Assembly: GCA_937950565.1 (NCBI GenBank)
Contig: CALFCS010000178.1
Span: 1-19,612, forward strand
DNA from: an uncultured Lachnospiraceae bacterium
GTDB taxonomy: Bacteria; Bacillota; Clostridia; Lachnospirales; Lachnospiraceae
DNA: 19,612 nt
Reading direction: 5' to 3'
Each line of letters begins with the position of its first letter. The stretch's first letter is position 1. The position numbers and the translations under genes were made by a program. Positions 9,249 through 15,864 of this stretch are shown here, piece after piece. A model generated the notes under the pieces. That model ran no database searches, was not told where the DNA came from, and saw only the letters and a program-made list of their open reading frames with translations.

Positions 9249-9365
9249 TTATTCCCAATCTCCAAATTCTCCTTCTTCAAAGTCATCTTGACCTGATGTT
9301 GTTATAATATCCTCTGTGCCAAATTCTAAAATTTCCACTTCCGGATCTAAATATCTCTTTTTCAT
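9249..9365 (-). CDS. 38-residue acidic peptide, YxxP-type, downstream of the surface protein
   Basis: A short ORF starting MKKRYLDPEVEILEF, continuing GTEDIITTSG, and ending FEEGEFGDWE. An AGGGAGG site lies 7 bases before the ATG at 9363-9365; another in-frame ATG at 9371 is too close to it. The stop of the 1075-residue surface protein is only 15 bases upstream, so the two should be cotranscribed. There is no signal peptide and the C-terminal half is acidic. From memory, short ORFs of the form MKK-Y-xxP-xxE...F...DxIxTS recur in Lachnospiraceae, with no known function. The YxxP start recalls lasso-peptide leaders, but no modifying enzymes are nearby. Its tail matches the lipoprotein's at 8 of the last 9 residues. 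Confidence 0.72.
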   Translation of the reverse strand: MKKRYLDPEVEILEFGTEDIITTSGQDDFEEGEFGDWE

Positions 9366-9380
9366 TGCCATGCCTCCCTA

Positions 9381-12300
9381 TTATTTAGCAACAACCGCTT
9401 CGCAGCTTACATAGTCGCTATAAACTGTATTTGTCTTTCCATTTTTATCCGTATACGTTACATAAGCTTTTCCATACCACGTATCTGACTCGCTGCATAC
9501 CTGTCTTGCTACATATGTTCCCTGGCGGCCTGTTGTTGTTGCAACTGCTCTTTTCGTTCTCGTTGCACCCAATACAAGTTTGGATGGATCTGATCCAAGT
9601 CCTGTCCAACCTTTGCTATCTGTGATAACAATTCCATGACCCACTATTGTACATCCTTCCGGAAGAGAACGCTTGGATGTAAAGGCAACTTTCTTCGTTG
9701 ATTTGTTATATGATGCGGTACAAAGGATTGTAACCTGTTCCTCAACTGTTGCTTCATCTTCTACATAAACAGGAGTAAGTGTTACATCCTCCATAACGTA
9801 AAAGCTATAGTTCGGTGCATAACATACAATCTTATTCTTATCTGTCTTCCAGTACGCAAACTTCTGGTTTGCCGGTGCTTCCGGCGCTGTTACCTTTGCA
9901 AGTGACAGTGCCTCGTATTTTCCAACTTCCTCAACAGTGCCATTATTACTAATTGAAACCGTATACTTCTTAGCTTCAACCGTAATCTTAATTGTTGCTT
10001 CTACATACTCATCAAGCATATCAGGATTTACTTTTACCTTTGCAGTAATATCAGCTGTTCCCGTTGCAATTGCAGTAACTGTTCCATCTGCCGCTACAGT
10101 CGCCACTGCAGGATTGCTTGATGACCAATCTACTGTCTTATCTGCCTCTGCTCCCGCTTCCACAACAGCCTCAAGAGTTGCTGTATCATCAACCGTCATT
10201 GTCATCTCAGCACCCTGAGTAATTGAAACTCCGGTTACTGTCAAATCTTCCGCAGTCGGGAGAGCATCAATAGAAGCTTTGGTATTTGCAACAAGCTGTT
10301 CAATATCAGCTATCGCCTGCTTCATCTCTTCCAAAGTTGCAGTCTCAGTGACTTTTATCTCGTCCAATGCTGTAAGCGCCTCATCTTGAATCGTGTAATA
10401 TGTATCTAGCTGTTCCTCTAAATACTCCACATCAACATTGTAATCTTTTATAATAGCTGTCGCTGCAGTCTTTGCGCTATTAAAATCTTCCCGTGTCTTC
10501 TGCAAATCTGTCGGAATTACGTCAATTACTCCTTTTGCAGTTGCAAGAGCCTCCGCCACCTCAGCTTCTGTTGTTGCTTTGTTAATGGCAGCTGTTCCTC
10601 CAGCAATGCTATTTTCAAGAGTCATCTGCTCTTCTGCCCGATAATCTGCCACATTTTTATAAGCCTTTAATTCTTCGATTGCCTCTGCTTTAATTTCATC
10701 AAGGCTCTTTTTAACGGTAAGATTAATACTTGCAGATTTCTCACCCTCTTTATCTCTTGTAGTAGCAGTAATCGTTACTTCTCCCGGTGCAACTGGTGTT
10801 ACAAGTCCAGCAACATCTACTGTAGCAACTGCATCATTTGATGTAGTCCAAACAATATCCTGGTATTTTGCTTCAGTCGGTGTAATATTTGCTGTCAACT
10901 GCAAGGTGCTTCCTGTTTCAACCACTGTTGCATCACCAGCAGCAGTAACAGAAATTTCACTGATTGGTTCACTTGCGATTTCATTAGCAGTTAAGGCATA
11001 GTTGTAAATTTTGTAATTATCCAACAAACCTTTAAAATACAGATTTGTATCCCAGTCCGAAGACCCAATCCATAATTTGCTGTCTTCAGTCAAGAATGTA
11101 GTCAAATCCGCATTAAAATTCGGGTATTTATTAACCAAAGATTTATTTGCATAAATGTATGTACCCTCTTCTGCAAAAACAACATCAACATGCTGCCATT
11201 GATCAGTCGGCCCTATGTATCCGTTACACCAGCTATTCTCTGTCCGATACACATCTATCCAACCGTTTGGCCAATCCTTAATTCCAATCAGTCCATTAGC
11301 CTCGGGATTATTTGAATTAGATGCATAAAACAACCATCTCATATTATGATTTTCATCACCTGACGGCTTTACATCATACGAAACTGTCATTTCATTACAA
11401 CCTACCAATGGACTTTTCTCCGTTCCTTCTTTTGTTACATTCAAATTCAGATTGCCAGCACTCATATCCAAATATTTTCTGTCCCCATCAGTTGCAATTG
11501 TCACATTACCGGATGGTGTTGCAATTGCTCCAGCGCCCTGAAAACCGTTTACTTCATCGTCAAAGGAAAAATCTGCTATCAATTCTCCCTGTTCCCCCTT
11601 AACAGTTACCGAAACTGTGTCCGTACCTATCACCTGATCTCCATAGGATAATGTAGCAGTAATATCTGCAGTTCCCTTTGTTCTTCCTGTTATAACTCCT
11701 TCTGGCGAAACAGTTGCGACTTCTTCCTGAGAAGAACTCCAGCTCAAGTTATACCCTTCTGAACCTCCAAGCACACCCGCATCCAATTCAAATGTTTCGC
11801 CAACTCTAATCAATACGTCTTTTGTCGTTATCTCAACATTTTTATAAAGTGCTTCTACTTGTTCTACTGTAAGTGTTTCATCATAAATCTTTAATTCATC
11901 AATCATACAATTTGGTGTACGATCCCAGTAGTTTACTCCAAGAAAAATGTCCATAAGATTATCTTGAACAAGTTCTCTTCCATTTTGATCTGCAGATATC
12001 AATTCTCCATCTTTATATACTGCAAACTTTGCTCCATCAACCGCTATAGTATATTGATTCCATGTATTCTGGCTATATGAAATCTTAGGCACATCCCTAC
12101 CATTCACCCATACTTGAAGCTCTCCTCCATCTGGAGACCCCGAAAAAGACATCCAGTTATTAACATCAAACATACTTGATGTCAAAAAGCAAATTGGATT
12201 CGTATTAGGAACTGCTTCCCTGCTATTTACCCAAAGGCTGACGGTATATGTTGCATCTACGGAAACACCTTTCATCCAAGCTCCATAACCCTTTCCTTCA

Positions 12301-12608
12301 CTGTCTCTCAAATCAAGTGCTTTTCCAAACTTTCCTTCTGAAAATGTTGCTCCACCTTGATATACCTCCGGGATAGAATCTTGTGATGGTTCTGAATCTA
12401 CGCGAAGTGTAACCTCTGGCTTCTGTGTACCTGTACCACCAATTTCCAGATTGTTCTCAAAACTCATCTCATATTTTGCTGACGGCACTGCTACTGTATG
12501 CACTGCTGCTTCTACTTCTACCGGCTCAGCCAGCAGTCCGCCCGGCACACTTGTCATTACCATTGCTGCCGCAAGTAGCCCTGAACATAATTTTTTCCAG
12601 TTAATCAT
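9381..12608 (-). CDS. Large secreted surface protein with LamG-like and bacterial Ig-like domains
   Basis: A 1075-residue secreted protein. The signal peptide (MINWKKLCSGLLAAAMVM...) probably ends near AEPVEVEAA. Domains by eye: LamG/concanavalin-like about 45-255; BIG2 Ig-like about 258-338; second LamG-like about 343-545; BIG2 about 548-632; helical FIVAR-like region about 634-788; BIG2 about 790-880; and a C-terminal InlB/Flg_new-like plus unnamed domain to 1075. BIG2 domains show the WSSSNPAVATV and GTADITA patterns. Such modules usually accompany extracellular glycosidases or adhesins, but no catalytic domain is present. There is no LPXTG-type or transmembrane anchor. GGAGG lies 5 bases before the chosen ATG at 12606-12608; an ATG at 12629 lacks a site. 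No good promoter lies between it and the inverted repeat upstream. Confidence 0.87.
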   Translation of the reverse strand: MINWKKLCSGLLAAAMVMTSVPGGLLAEPVEVEAAVHTVAVPSAKYEMSFENNLEIGGTGTQKPEVTLRVDSEPSQDSIPEVYQGGATFSEGKFGKALDLRDSEGKGYGAWMKGVSVDATYTVSLWVNSREAVPNTNPICFLTSSMFDVNNWMSFSGSPDGGELQVWVNGRDVPKISYSQNTWNQYTIAVDGAKFAVYKDGELISADQNGRELVQDNLMDIFLGVNYWDRTPNCMIDELKIYDETLTVEQVEALYKNVEITTKDVLIRVGETFELDAGVLGGSEGYNLSWSSSQEEVATVSPEGVITGRTKGTADITATLSYGDQVIGTDTVSVTVKGEQGELIADFSFDDEVNGFQGAGAIATPSGNVTIATDGDRKYLDMSAGNLNLNVTKEGTEKSPLVGCNEMTVSYDVKPSGDENHNMRWLFYASNSNNPEANGLIGIKDWPNGWIDVYRTENSWCNGYIGPTDQWQHVDVVFAEEGTYIYANKSLVNKYPNFNADLTTFLTEDSKLWIGSSDWDTNLYFKGLLDNYKIYNYALTANEIASEPISEISVTAAGDATVVETGSTLQLTANITPTEAKYQDIVWTTSNDAVATVDVAGLVTPVAPGEVTITATTRDKEGEKSASINLTVKKSLDEIKAEAIEELKAYKNVADYRAEEQMTLENSIAGGTAAINKATTEAEVAEALATAKGVIDVIPTDLQKTREDFNSAKTAATAIIKDYNVDVEYLEEQLDTYYTIQDEALTALDEIKVTETATLEEMKQAIADIEQLVANTKASIDALPTAEDLTVTGVSITQGAEMTMTVDDTATLEAVVEAGAEADKTVDWSSSNPAVATVAADGTVTAIATGTADITAKVKVNPDMLDEYVEATIKITVEAKKYTVSISNNGTVEEVGKYEALSLAKVTAPEAPANQKFAYWKTDKNKIVCYAPNYSFYVMEDVTLTPVYVEDEATVEEQVTILCTASYNKSTKKVAFTSKRSLPEGCTIVGHGIVITDSKGWTGLGSDPSKLVLGATRTKRAVATTTGRQGTYVARQVCSESDTWYGKAYVTYTDKNGKTNTVYSDYVSCEAVVAK

Positions 12609-12787
12609 ATTTCCCTCCATTTTTCTCATATTTTTTCTTCTTTACTACACATACCAAACTTTTTCTCATCACCTCGCTGAAAATAGTCACAATATTTTTC
12701 CCTCTTCGCAAGTTATGTGTTATACTGTAAACACTGTAGACTACTTATTTTCTTTTTGTAAAAAGCATAAAACCTACCTCAGAGCTG
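12609..12787 (-). other. Leader region of the surface-protein gene, no strong promoter
   Basis: This stretch lies between the left inverted repeat and the surface-protein start. Reading the reverse strand I find TATAAC at a poor distance from any -35 and no consensus pair. A 9-bp-period direct repeat of ACTGTA (12724-12729 and 12733-12738) could be a protein-binding site. No terminator separates it from the recombinase gene upstream. Confidence 0.5.
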
Positions 12788-12823
12788 TTCATTCTTTTCG
12801 TAGAATTAACAGTTCTGCGAAAT
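12788..12823 (+). repeat. Left copy of the 36-bp inverted repeat (IRL)
   Basis: An exact reverse complement of 13939-13974 over 36 bases, extending to 43 bases with two mismatches (12781-12823). It contains the core arms TTTCGTAGAA (12796-12805) and TTCTGCGAAA (12813-12822) around the 7-base spacer TTAACAG. It includes the last codons and stop of the recombinase gene. Confidence 0.93.
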
Positions 12824-13810
12824 AACAGGCGCAAAAGTATCCAGTAAATGCATTTGTGACTTCTTGCATTCGATATCCGAATGCACATATTGATTCATTG
12901 TAAAATTAACATTCGAATGTCCCAGTATTTCACTCAGCGTTTTTGTATCAAATCCAAGCCGTATGCATTTGGTGGCAAATGTATGTCGGAGTGTATGAAA
13001 GGTATAATGCGGAAGCCTGCATTTCTTTAAAATAGAGGAAAATCCGTATTGAAGGGTTCTTGGCTCATAAGGGTATGTCCGTCTTCCAAGAATATATAAA
13101 TGCTCATCTAATTCAGGAATTCCATATATTTTCATATATTCTATAAGAATTTCAGGAATGGGTATATCTCTGTAGGATTCATAGCTTTTTGGCAGTGTAA
13201 CAATTAATTTTGACTTTCCATCGCCCGAAGCATCTTCACATTTCAGTCTCTGCACAGTCTTGGTAACGTGCAGTATACCATTGCAAAAATCGATATCTTT
13301 TCGTTGCAGGGCACAGATTTCACCCAGTCTTGTACCTGTAAATAGCGCAATAGACGTTCCTAATGTGCTATCTGAAAAATGAGATAGTGTGTGACGGATA
13401 AGAATCTCCTGTTCTTCAGGAGAAATCACGACAATTTTATTACTTTTTTTCATGGAAATACCAAAATTCACATCAATATTATTGATATAATGCAGCTTGT
13501 TTCCATAATTAAGAATCGCCTTTACCAAAAACAAAATAGTTTTCATTGTACTCCAGGAAAGAGATGCATCCGGTCTGTCGTGGTAAATAGTAAAAAGCGT
13601 CTGGTCTACAACTGCAGAATTGAGCATTTTCAGCTTCAGACTTCCCATAACAGGGTAAATATGCTTTTGCAGTAAATACATATATTTTGTATATGTAGAC
13701 ATTTTGATTTTTTCTTTGTGGAATTCTATCCATAGAACTCCTAAATCATAAAAAGTATTAATTTTATTTTGCGTATTTATATTTGATATTGAACAAAAAA
13801 TCCGTTTCAT
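12806..13810 (-). CDS. Tyrosine recombinase (putative DNA invertase)
   Basis: A 334-residue phage-integrase-family recombinase. An N-terminal SAM-like core-binding domain (about 18-115) precedes the catalytic domain (about 125-330). The catalytic set is complete: Arg161 in TGTRLGE, candidate Lys208, His272 and Arg275 in HTLRHTFAT, His298 in LGHSN, and Tyr308 in MNQYVHSD. It should therefore be active. I start at the ATG at 13808-13810, preceded by GAGGT; the reading frame continues 65 codons upstream through the right repeat and the strong promoter, so the longer version is artefactual. No excisionase, phage or conjugation genes adjoin, which argues for local site-specific inversion over an integrative element. 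The gene is AT-rich. Its stop lies inside the left repeat. Confidence 0.9.
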   Translation of the reverse strand: MKRIFCSISNINTQNKINTFYDLGVLWIEFHKEKIKMSTYTKYMYLLQKHIYPVMGSLKLKMLNSAVVDQTLFTIYHDRPDASLSWSTMKTILFLVKAILNYGNKLHYINNIDVNFGISMKKSNKIVVISPEEQEILIRHTLSHFSDSTLGTSIALFTGTRLGEICALQRKDIDFCNGILHVTKTVQRLKCEDASGDGKSKLIVTLPKSYESYRDIPIPEILIEYMKIYGIPELDEHLYILGRRTYPYEPRTLQYGFSSILKKCRLPHYTFHTLRHTFATKCIRLGFDTKTLSEILGHSNVNFTMNQYVHSDIECKKSQMHLLDTFAPVISQNC

Positions 13811-13887
13811 TGCAGTACCTCGCTTGTTTAAAGTTTGTATTTCATCTGATTTTATACATAAAATATTGTTATTTTTTTGGGTATAAT

Positions 13888-13916
13888 TGACAAAATATTG
13901 TTGAATAGTTATAATA
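13888..13916 (+). promoter_or_regulatory. Perfect sigma-A promoter inside the inverted-repeat segment
   Basis: TTGACA (13888-13893), a 17-base spacer, TATAAT (13911-13916), with an AT-rich upstream stretch. It points right, out of the segment, with the start point near 13923. In this orientation there is no gene in front of it before the terminator at 14019-14046. Confidence 0.85.
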
Positions 13917-13938
13917 CTTACAGATGTGAAAACGGAAC

Positions 13939-13974
13939 ATTTCGCAGAACTGTTAATTCTACGAAAAGAATGAA
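13939..13974 (-). repeat. Right copy of the 36-bp inverted repeat (IRR)
   Basis: Exact inverted copy of 12788-12823. The core is TTTCGCAGAA (13940-13949), spacer CTGTTAA (13950-13956) and TTCTACGAAA (13957-13966); the two arms are reverse complements except at one base. It sits about 16 bases downstream of the expected start point of the internal promoter, so it would be carried in that transcript. Confidence 0.93.
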
Positions 13975-14018
13975 TAGTTCTTTGGTTAATTTTGTATTTT
14001 TTCAACTAGCATTTTAAA

Positions 14019-14046
14019 AGCAGTGGACGGCAAGCCATCCACTGCT
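14019..14046. terminator. Bidirectional terminator right of the inverted repeat
   Basis: Outer stem AGCAGTGGA/TCCACTGCT with inner GGC/GCC around AA. Forward it is followed by AATTTAATTT, reverse by TTTTAAAAT. It would stop transcripts from the segment's outward promoter and also end the three-gene operon coming from the right. Confidence 0.7.
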
Positions 14047-14081
14047 AATTTAATTTCCTCTTATATATTTTCAATCAAAAA

Positions 14082-14510
14082 TTATAGATAACTCCTAATC
14101 TTCAGTACCGTCTGTTCCCCCTGCTTCTCGCTCACCAGTTCAAACAAATTTTCTCTGGTTGCAAACAAATTCTTCGGATTTCTCCCAATAATCAAATACT
14201 GATTCCGATCATCGACTGCAATATATTTTCTAATATCATCATTTAGAAGCACATCCGCATTATCAATTACAATAAGCTTTCCCTTCGCAAGCTTAATCAG
14301 ACTAACAATATCTTTCTGATAATCTACATAATTCAAGCAGACAATATCGGGATTCAAAGCCATGCACTCCTTTATAAATGAAAATGATGCTGTTTTTCCA
14401 GTTCCGGAATCTCCCATCAATATCGTGATATTATTTGTAAATGTAAAATCCAAAACAAATGAAGTATGAACTGTAGAAAAATGACTCATTACAATTGGCT
14501 TACTCTTCAT
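14082..14510 (-). CDS. Minimal P-loop NTPase, third gene of the unknown module
   Basis: A 142-residue protein, much shorter than usual AAA or ABC ATPases. Walker A is GDSGTGKT at 33-40, within NITILMGDSGTGKT. Walker B-like KLIVIDNAD lies at 78-86, with Asp in place of the usual catalytic Glu. A sensor-like strand (NQYLIIGRNP) follows. I see no ABC signature, lid domain or DNA-binding extension, so it presumably acts with a partner. Its ATG overlaps the end of the upstream gene by 11 bases, suggesting coupled translation and a stoichiometric complex. The preceding ribosome site is weak (GGTGGG). It is the last gene of the operon, with a terminator following at 14019-14046. The biological role is unknown. 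Confidence 0.75.
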   Translation of the reverse strand: MKSKPIVMSHFSTVHTSFVLDFTFTNNITILMGDSGTGKTASFSFIKECMALNPDIVCLNYVDYQKDIVSLIKLAKGKLIVIDNADVLLNDDIRKYIAVDDRNQYLIIGRNPKNLFATRENLFELVSEKQGEQTVLKIRSYL

Positions 14511-14943
14511 TATCCCACCACTCCTTTAACTCTTCATAATCACTAATTTCTTTTTGACACAAAGAGACCTGCACATTTACTGCTTTCATACCAAAAGGAA
14601 TTAATGCATAATCACTATATACATTTCCTGACTTCAGACCATATAAAACCTCTAGTGCATTATTCCCACACTCCTTCAAACAAAATACTTTGTCAGGATT
14701 GTATACTACATTCAACACCGTCTTACATCCTGAAGACAACTTATCTATATCCAATATAATATCATCAAATTTCGAACGTATTTTGTATTTGCTAATTAAC
14801 TTTGCCTGATCTATTTTCTCTATTAATTTTTCAGCTTTTTCATCAAGTTTGGCGGCGGTATTTTGGTTAAAATAAATATCATTTAATTCAACATATTCCA
14901 TACCTTGTGGAATATCATTTTTATTCTTGAAAATTGTTATCAC
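14500..14943 (-). CDS. DUF4869-like protein, second gene of the unknown module
   Basis: A 147-residue protein starting from GTG, with GGAGG seven bases upstream. The central LSSGCKTVLNVVYNPDKVF and KECGNNALEVLY stretches resemble the DUF4869 family (assigned by eye). No biochemical function is known for that family. There is no signal peptide or membrane segment. The start overlaps the upstream stop by four bases (GTGA) and its end overlaps the downstream P-loop gene by 11 bases, so the three genes form a tightly coupled operon. Base composition is clearly more AT-rich than in the neighbouring housekeeping genes. Confidence 0.7.
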   Translation of the reverse strand: MITIFKNKNDIPQGMEYVELNDIYFNQNTAAKLDEKAEKLIEKIDQAKLISKYKIRSKFDDIILDIDKLSSGCKTVLNVVYNPDKVFCLKECGNNALEVLYGLKSGNVYSDYALIPFGMKAVNVQVSLCQKEISDYEELKEWWDNEE

Positions 14944-15656
14944 ACTACCACCTCCAGACCTATATTCTGAAACTGAGTTATAAGACTTGTTCCTTCATAA
15001 ATATGATGCATCTTATCACGAAGCTTTAACCTGCTATTATCAAGGCCACAAATATCATTTTCCATTCGCTCTTTCCACTCACAACAGGATTTTATCCAAC
15101 ACTCACCAATATTCCCTTTTGATACTTCAAACCCTGTATTTCTTGTTAAACCAAACAGAATGCTTGCGGATAGTTGTTCTATATTATAGTTGTCAATATG
15201 TTCATTATATTCTACAATTTCTCGAATGTCTTTATAATTAGGTTCGCCATTTTCAATTGCATTAACAAGCTTCTCTCTTGCTATAATCGCCTTTATTCGC
15301 TTTGTTAAAAACTCATCATCTGGTGCATAAATCCATGTTATTAAATCCTTAAATTCAAGCAGCAAATATTCAAAACATATAATATCCATCAAAAGGACAT
15401 TATCTTTTTCATCGACATATTGTTTCAATAATTTCTGTTCCATAACCACCTGTAGATTATCAAAAGAATTATCAAATACAATGATATACCTATTCTCAGT
15501 ATCTACCAATTTCCTAACAGCTTTTATCAATTCACTATTATTTTCCTTACTCTCAACTACTACTTCTGAGCATAACTGCTCCACAAGTGTTTGCCAAAAT
15601 ATATAACTAGATTTGCCTTTTCTATCTTCAATCCATAAATATGTTTTAGCTATCAT
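14940..15656 (-). CDS. Unknown protein, possibly TOPRIM-like, first gene of the module
   Basis: A 238-residue protein I cannot place with confidence. The N-terminus TYLWIEDRKGKSS has a strand ending in Glu10, and a second strand YIIVFDNSFDN carries Asp62 and Asp66. That Glu...Asp-rich arrangement recalls TOPRIM or DUF4435-type nuclease folds, but this is a weak visual analogy. DNVLLMDIICFEYLLLEF suggests a further strand and helix. No signal peptide is seen. The ATG at 15654-15656 follows AAGGAAGGGG; a TTG directly before it is less likely. An extended -10 promoter lies upstream. It overlaps the DUF4869-like gene by four bases. Confidence 0.6.
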   Translation of the reverse strand: MIAKTYLWIEDRKGKSSYIFWQTLVEQLCSEVVVESKENNSELIKAVRKLVDTENRYIIVFDNSFDNLQVVMEQKLLKQYVDEKDNVLLMDIICFEYLLLEFKDLITWIYAPDDEFLTKRIKAIIAREKLVNAIENGEPNYKDIREIVEYNEHIDNYNIEQLSASILFGLTRNTGFEVSKGNIGECWIKSCCEWKERMENDICGLDNSRLKLRDKMHHIYEGTSLITQFQNIGLEVVV

Positions 15657-15719
15657 CAAGCCCCTTCCTTTCTAATTTTGTCTACCGTCATAGAACCTAT
15701 CTCTTTTTATTTAATTTTG

Positions 15720-15728
15720 ATTATACCA
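15720..15728 (-). promoter_or_regulatory. Extended -10 promoter of the three-gene module
   Basis: The reverse strand reads TGGTATAAT, a perfect extended -10 with a consensus hexamer, without a good -35. The start point near 15713 gives a leader of about 57 nt. Confidence 0.6.
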
Positions 15729-15784
15729 TTTTAGACTAATATAATCCACAAAATATTCACCAATCAGTATAATTGTCAGATATG

Positions 15785-15827
15785 TAAAAAACAGAGACAC
15801 ATCTTCTATTCTCGATGCCTCTCTGTT
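15785..15827 (-). terminator. Intrinsic terminator of the DUF1015 gene
   Basis: On the reverse strand, AACAGAGA pairs with TCTCTGTT, and inner GCATC with GATGT, around a loop of about 10 bases. A run of T follows immediately (TTTTTTAC), as in a classical rho-independent terminator. Confidence 0.8.
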
Positions 15828-15864
15828 CATTTCTCAAATCATATCTTAAATATTTTTCTCTATC

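Larger units (their letters stand above)
12788..13974. mobile_element. Candidate invertible DNA segment encoding its own recombinase and an outward promoter
   Basis: A 1187-bp unit bounded by perfect 36-bp inverted repeats. It contains one gene, a complete tyrosine recombinase (reverse strand), and a perfect consensus promoter near the right repeat pointing right. Recombination between inverted sites inverts the segment. Inversion would point that promoter left, through the left repeat, at the surface-protein operon about 240 nt downstream. In the present orientation it fires into a terminator at 14019-14046. Inversion is inferred from structure and has not been observed. An alternative is an integrated or decayed element whose ends happen to be inverted repeats. 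Confidence 0.72.

Noticed and set aside
9249..9365. Lasso-peptide or other RiPP precursor
   Set aside because: The YxxP start resembles such leaders, but no cyclase, protease, RRE protein or transporter lies in the window, and the tail is too acidic and lacks a typical core. Kept only as a similarity.
12788..13974. Insertion sequence or transposon
   Set aside because: The encoded enzyme is a tyrosine recombinase and not a transposase, no flanking target duplication was seen, and the repeats have a crossover-site core and not transposase terminal repeats.
13811..14005. 65-codon upstream extension of the recombinase reading frame
   Set aside because: It runs through the right inverted repeat and across the strong opposite-strand promoter, has no ribosome site, and the ATG at 13808-13810 with GAGGT gives a normal-length recombinase.
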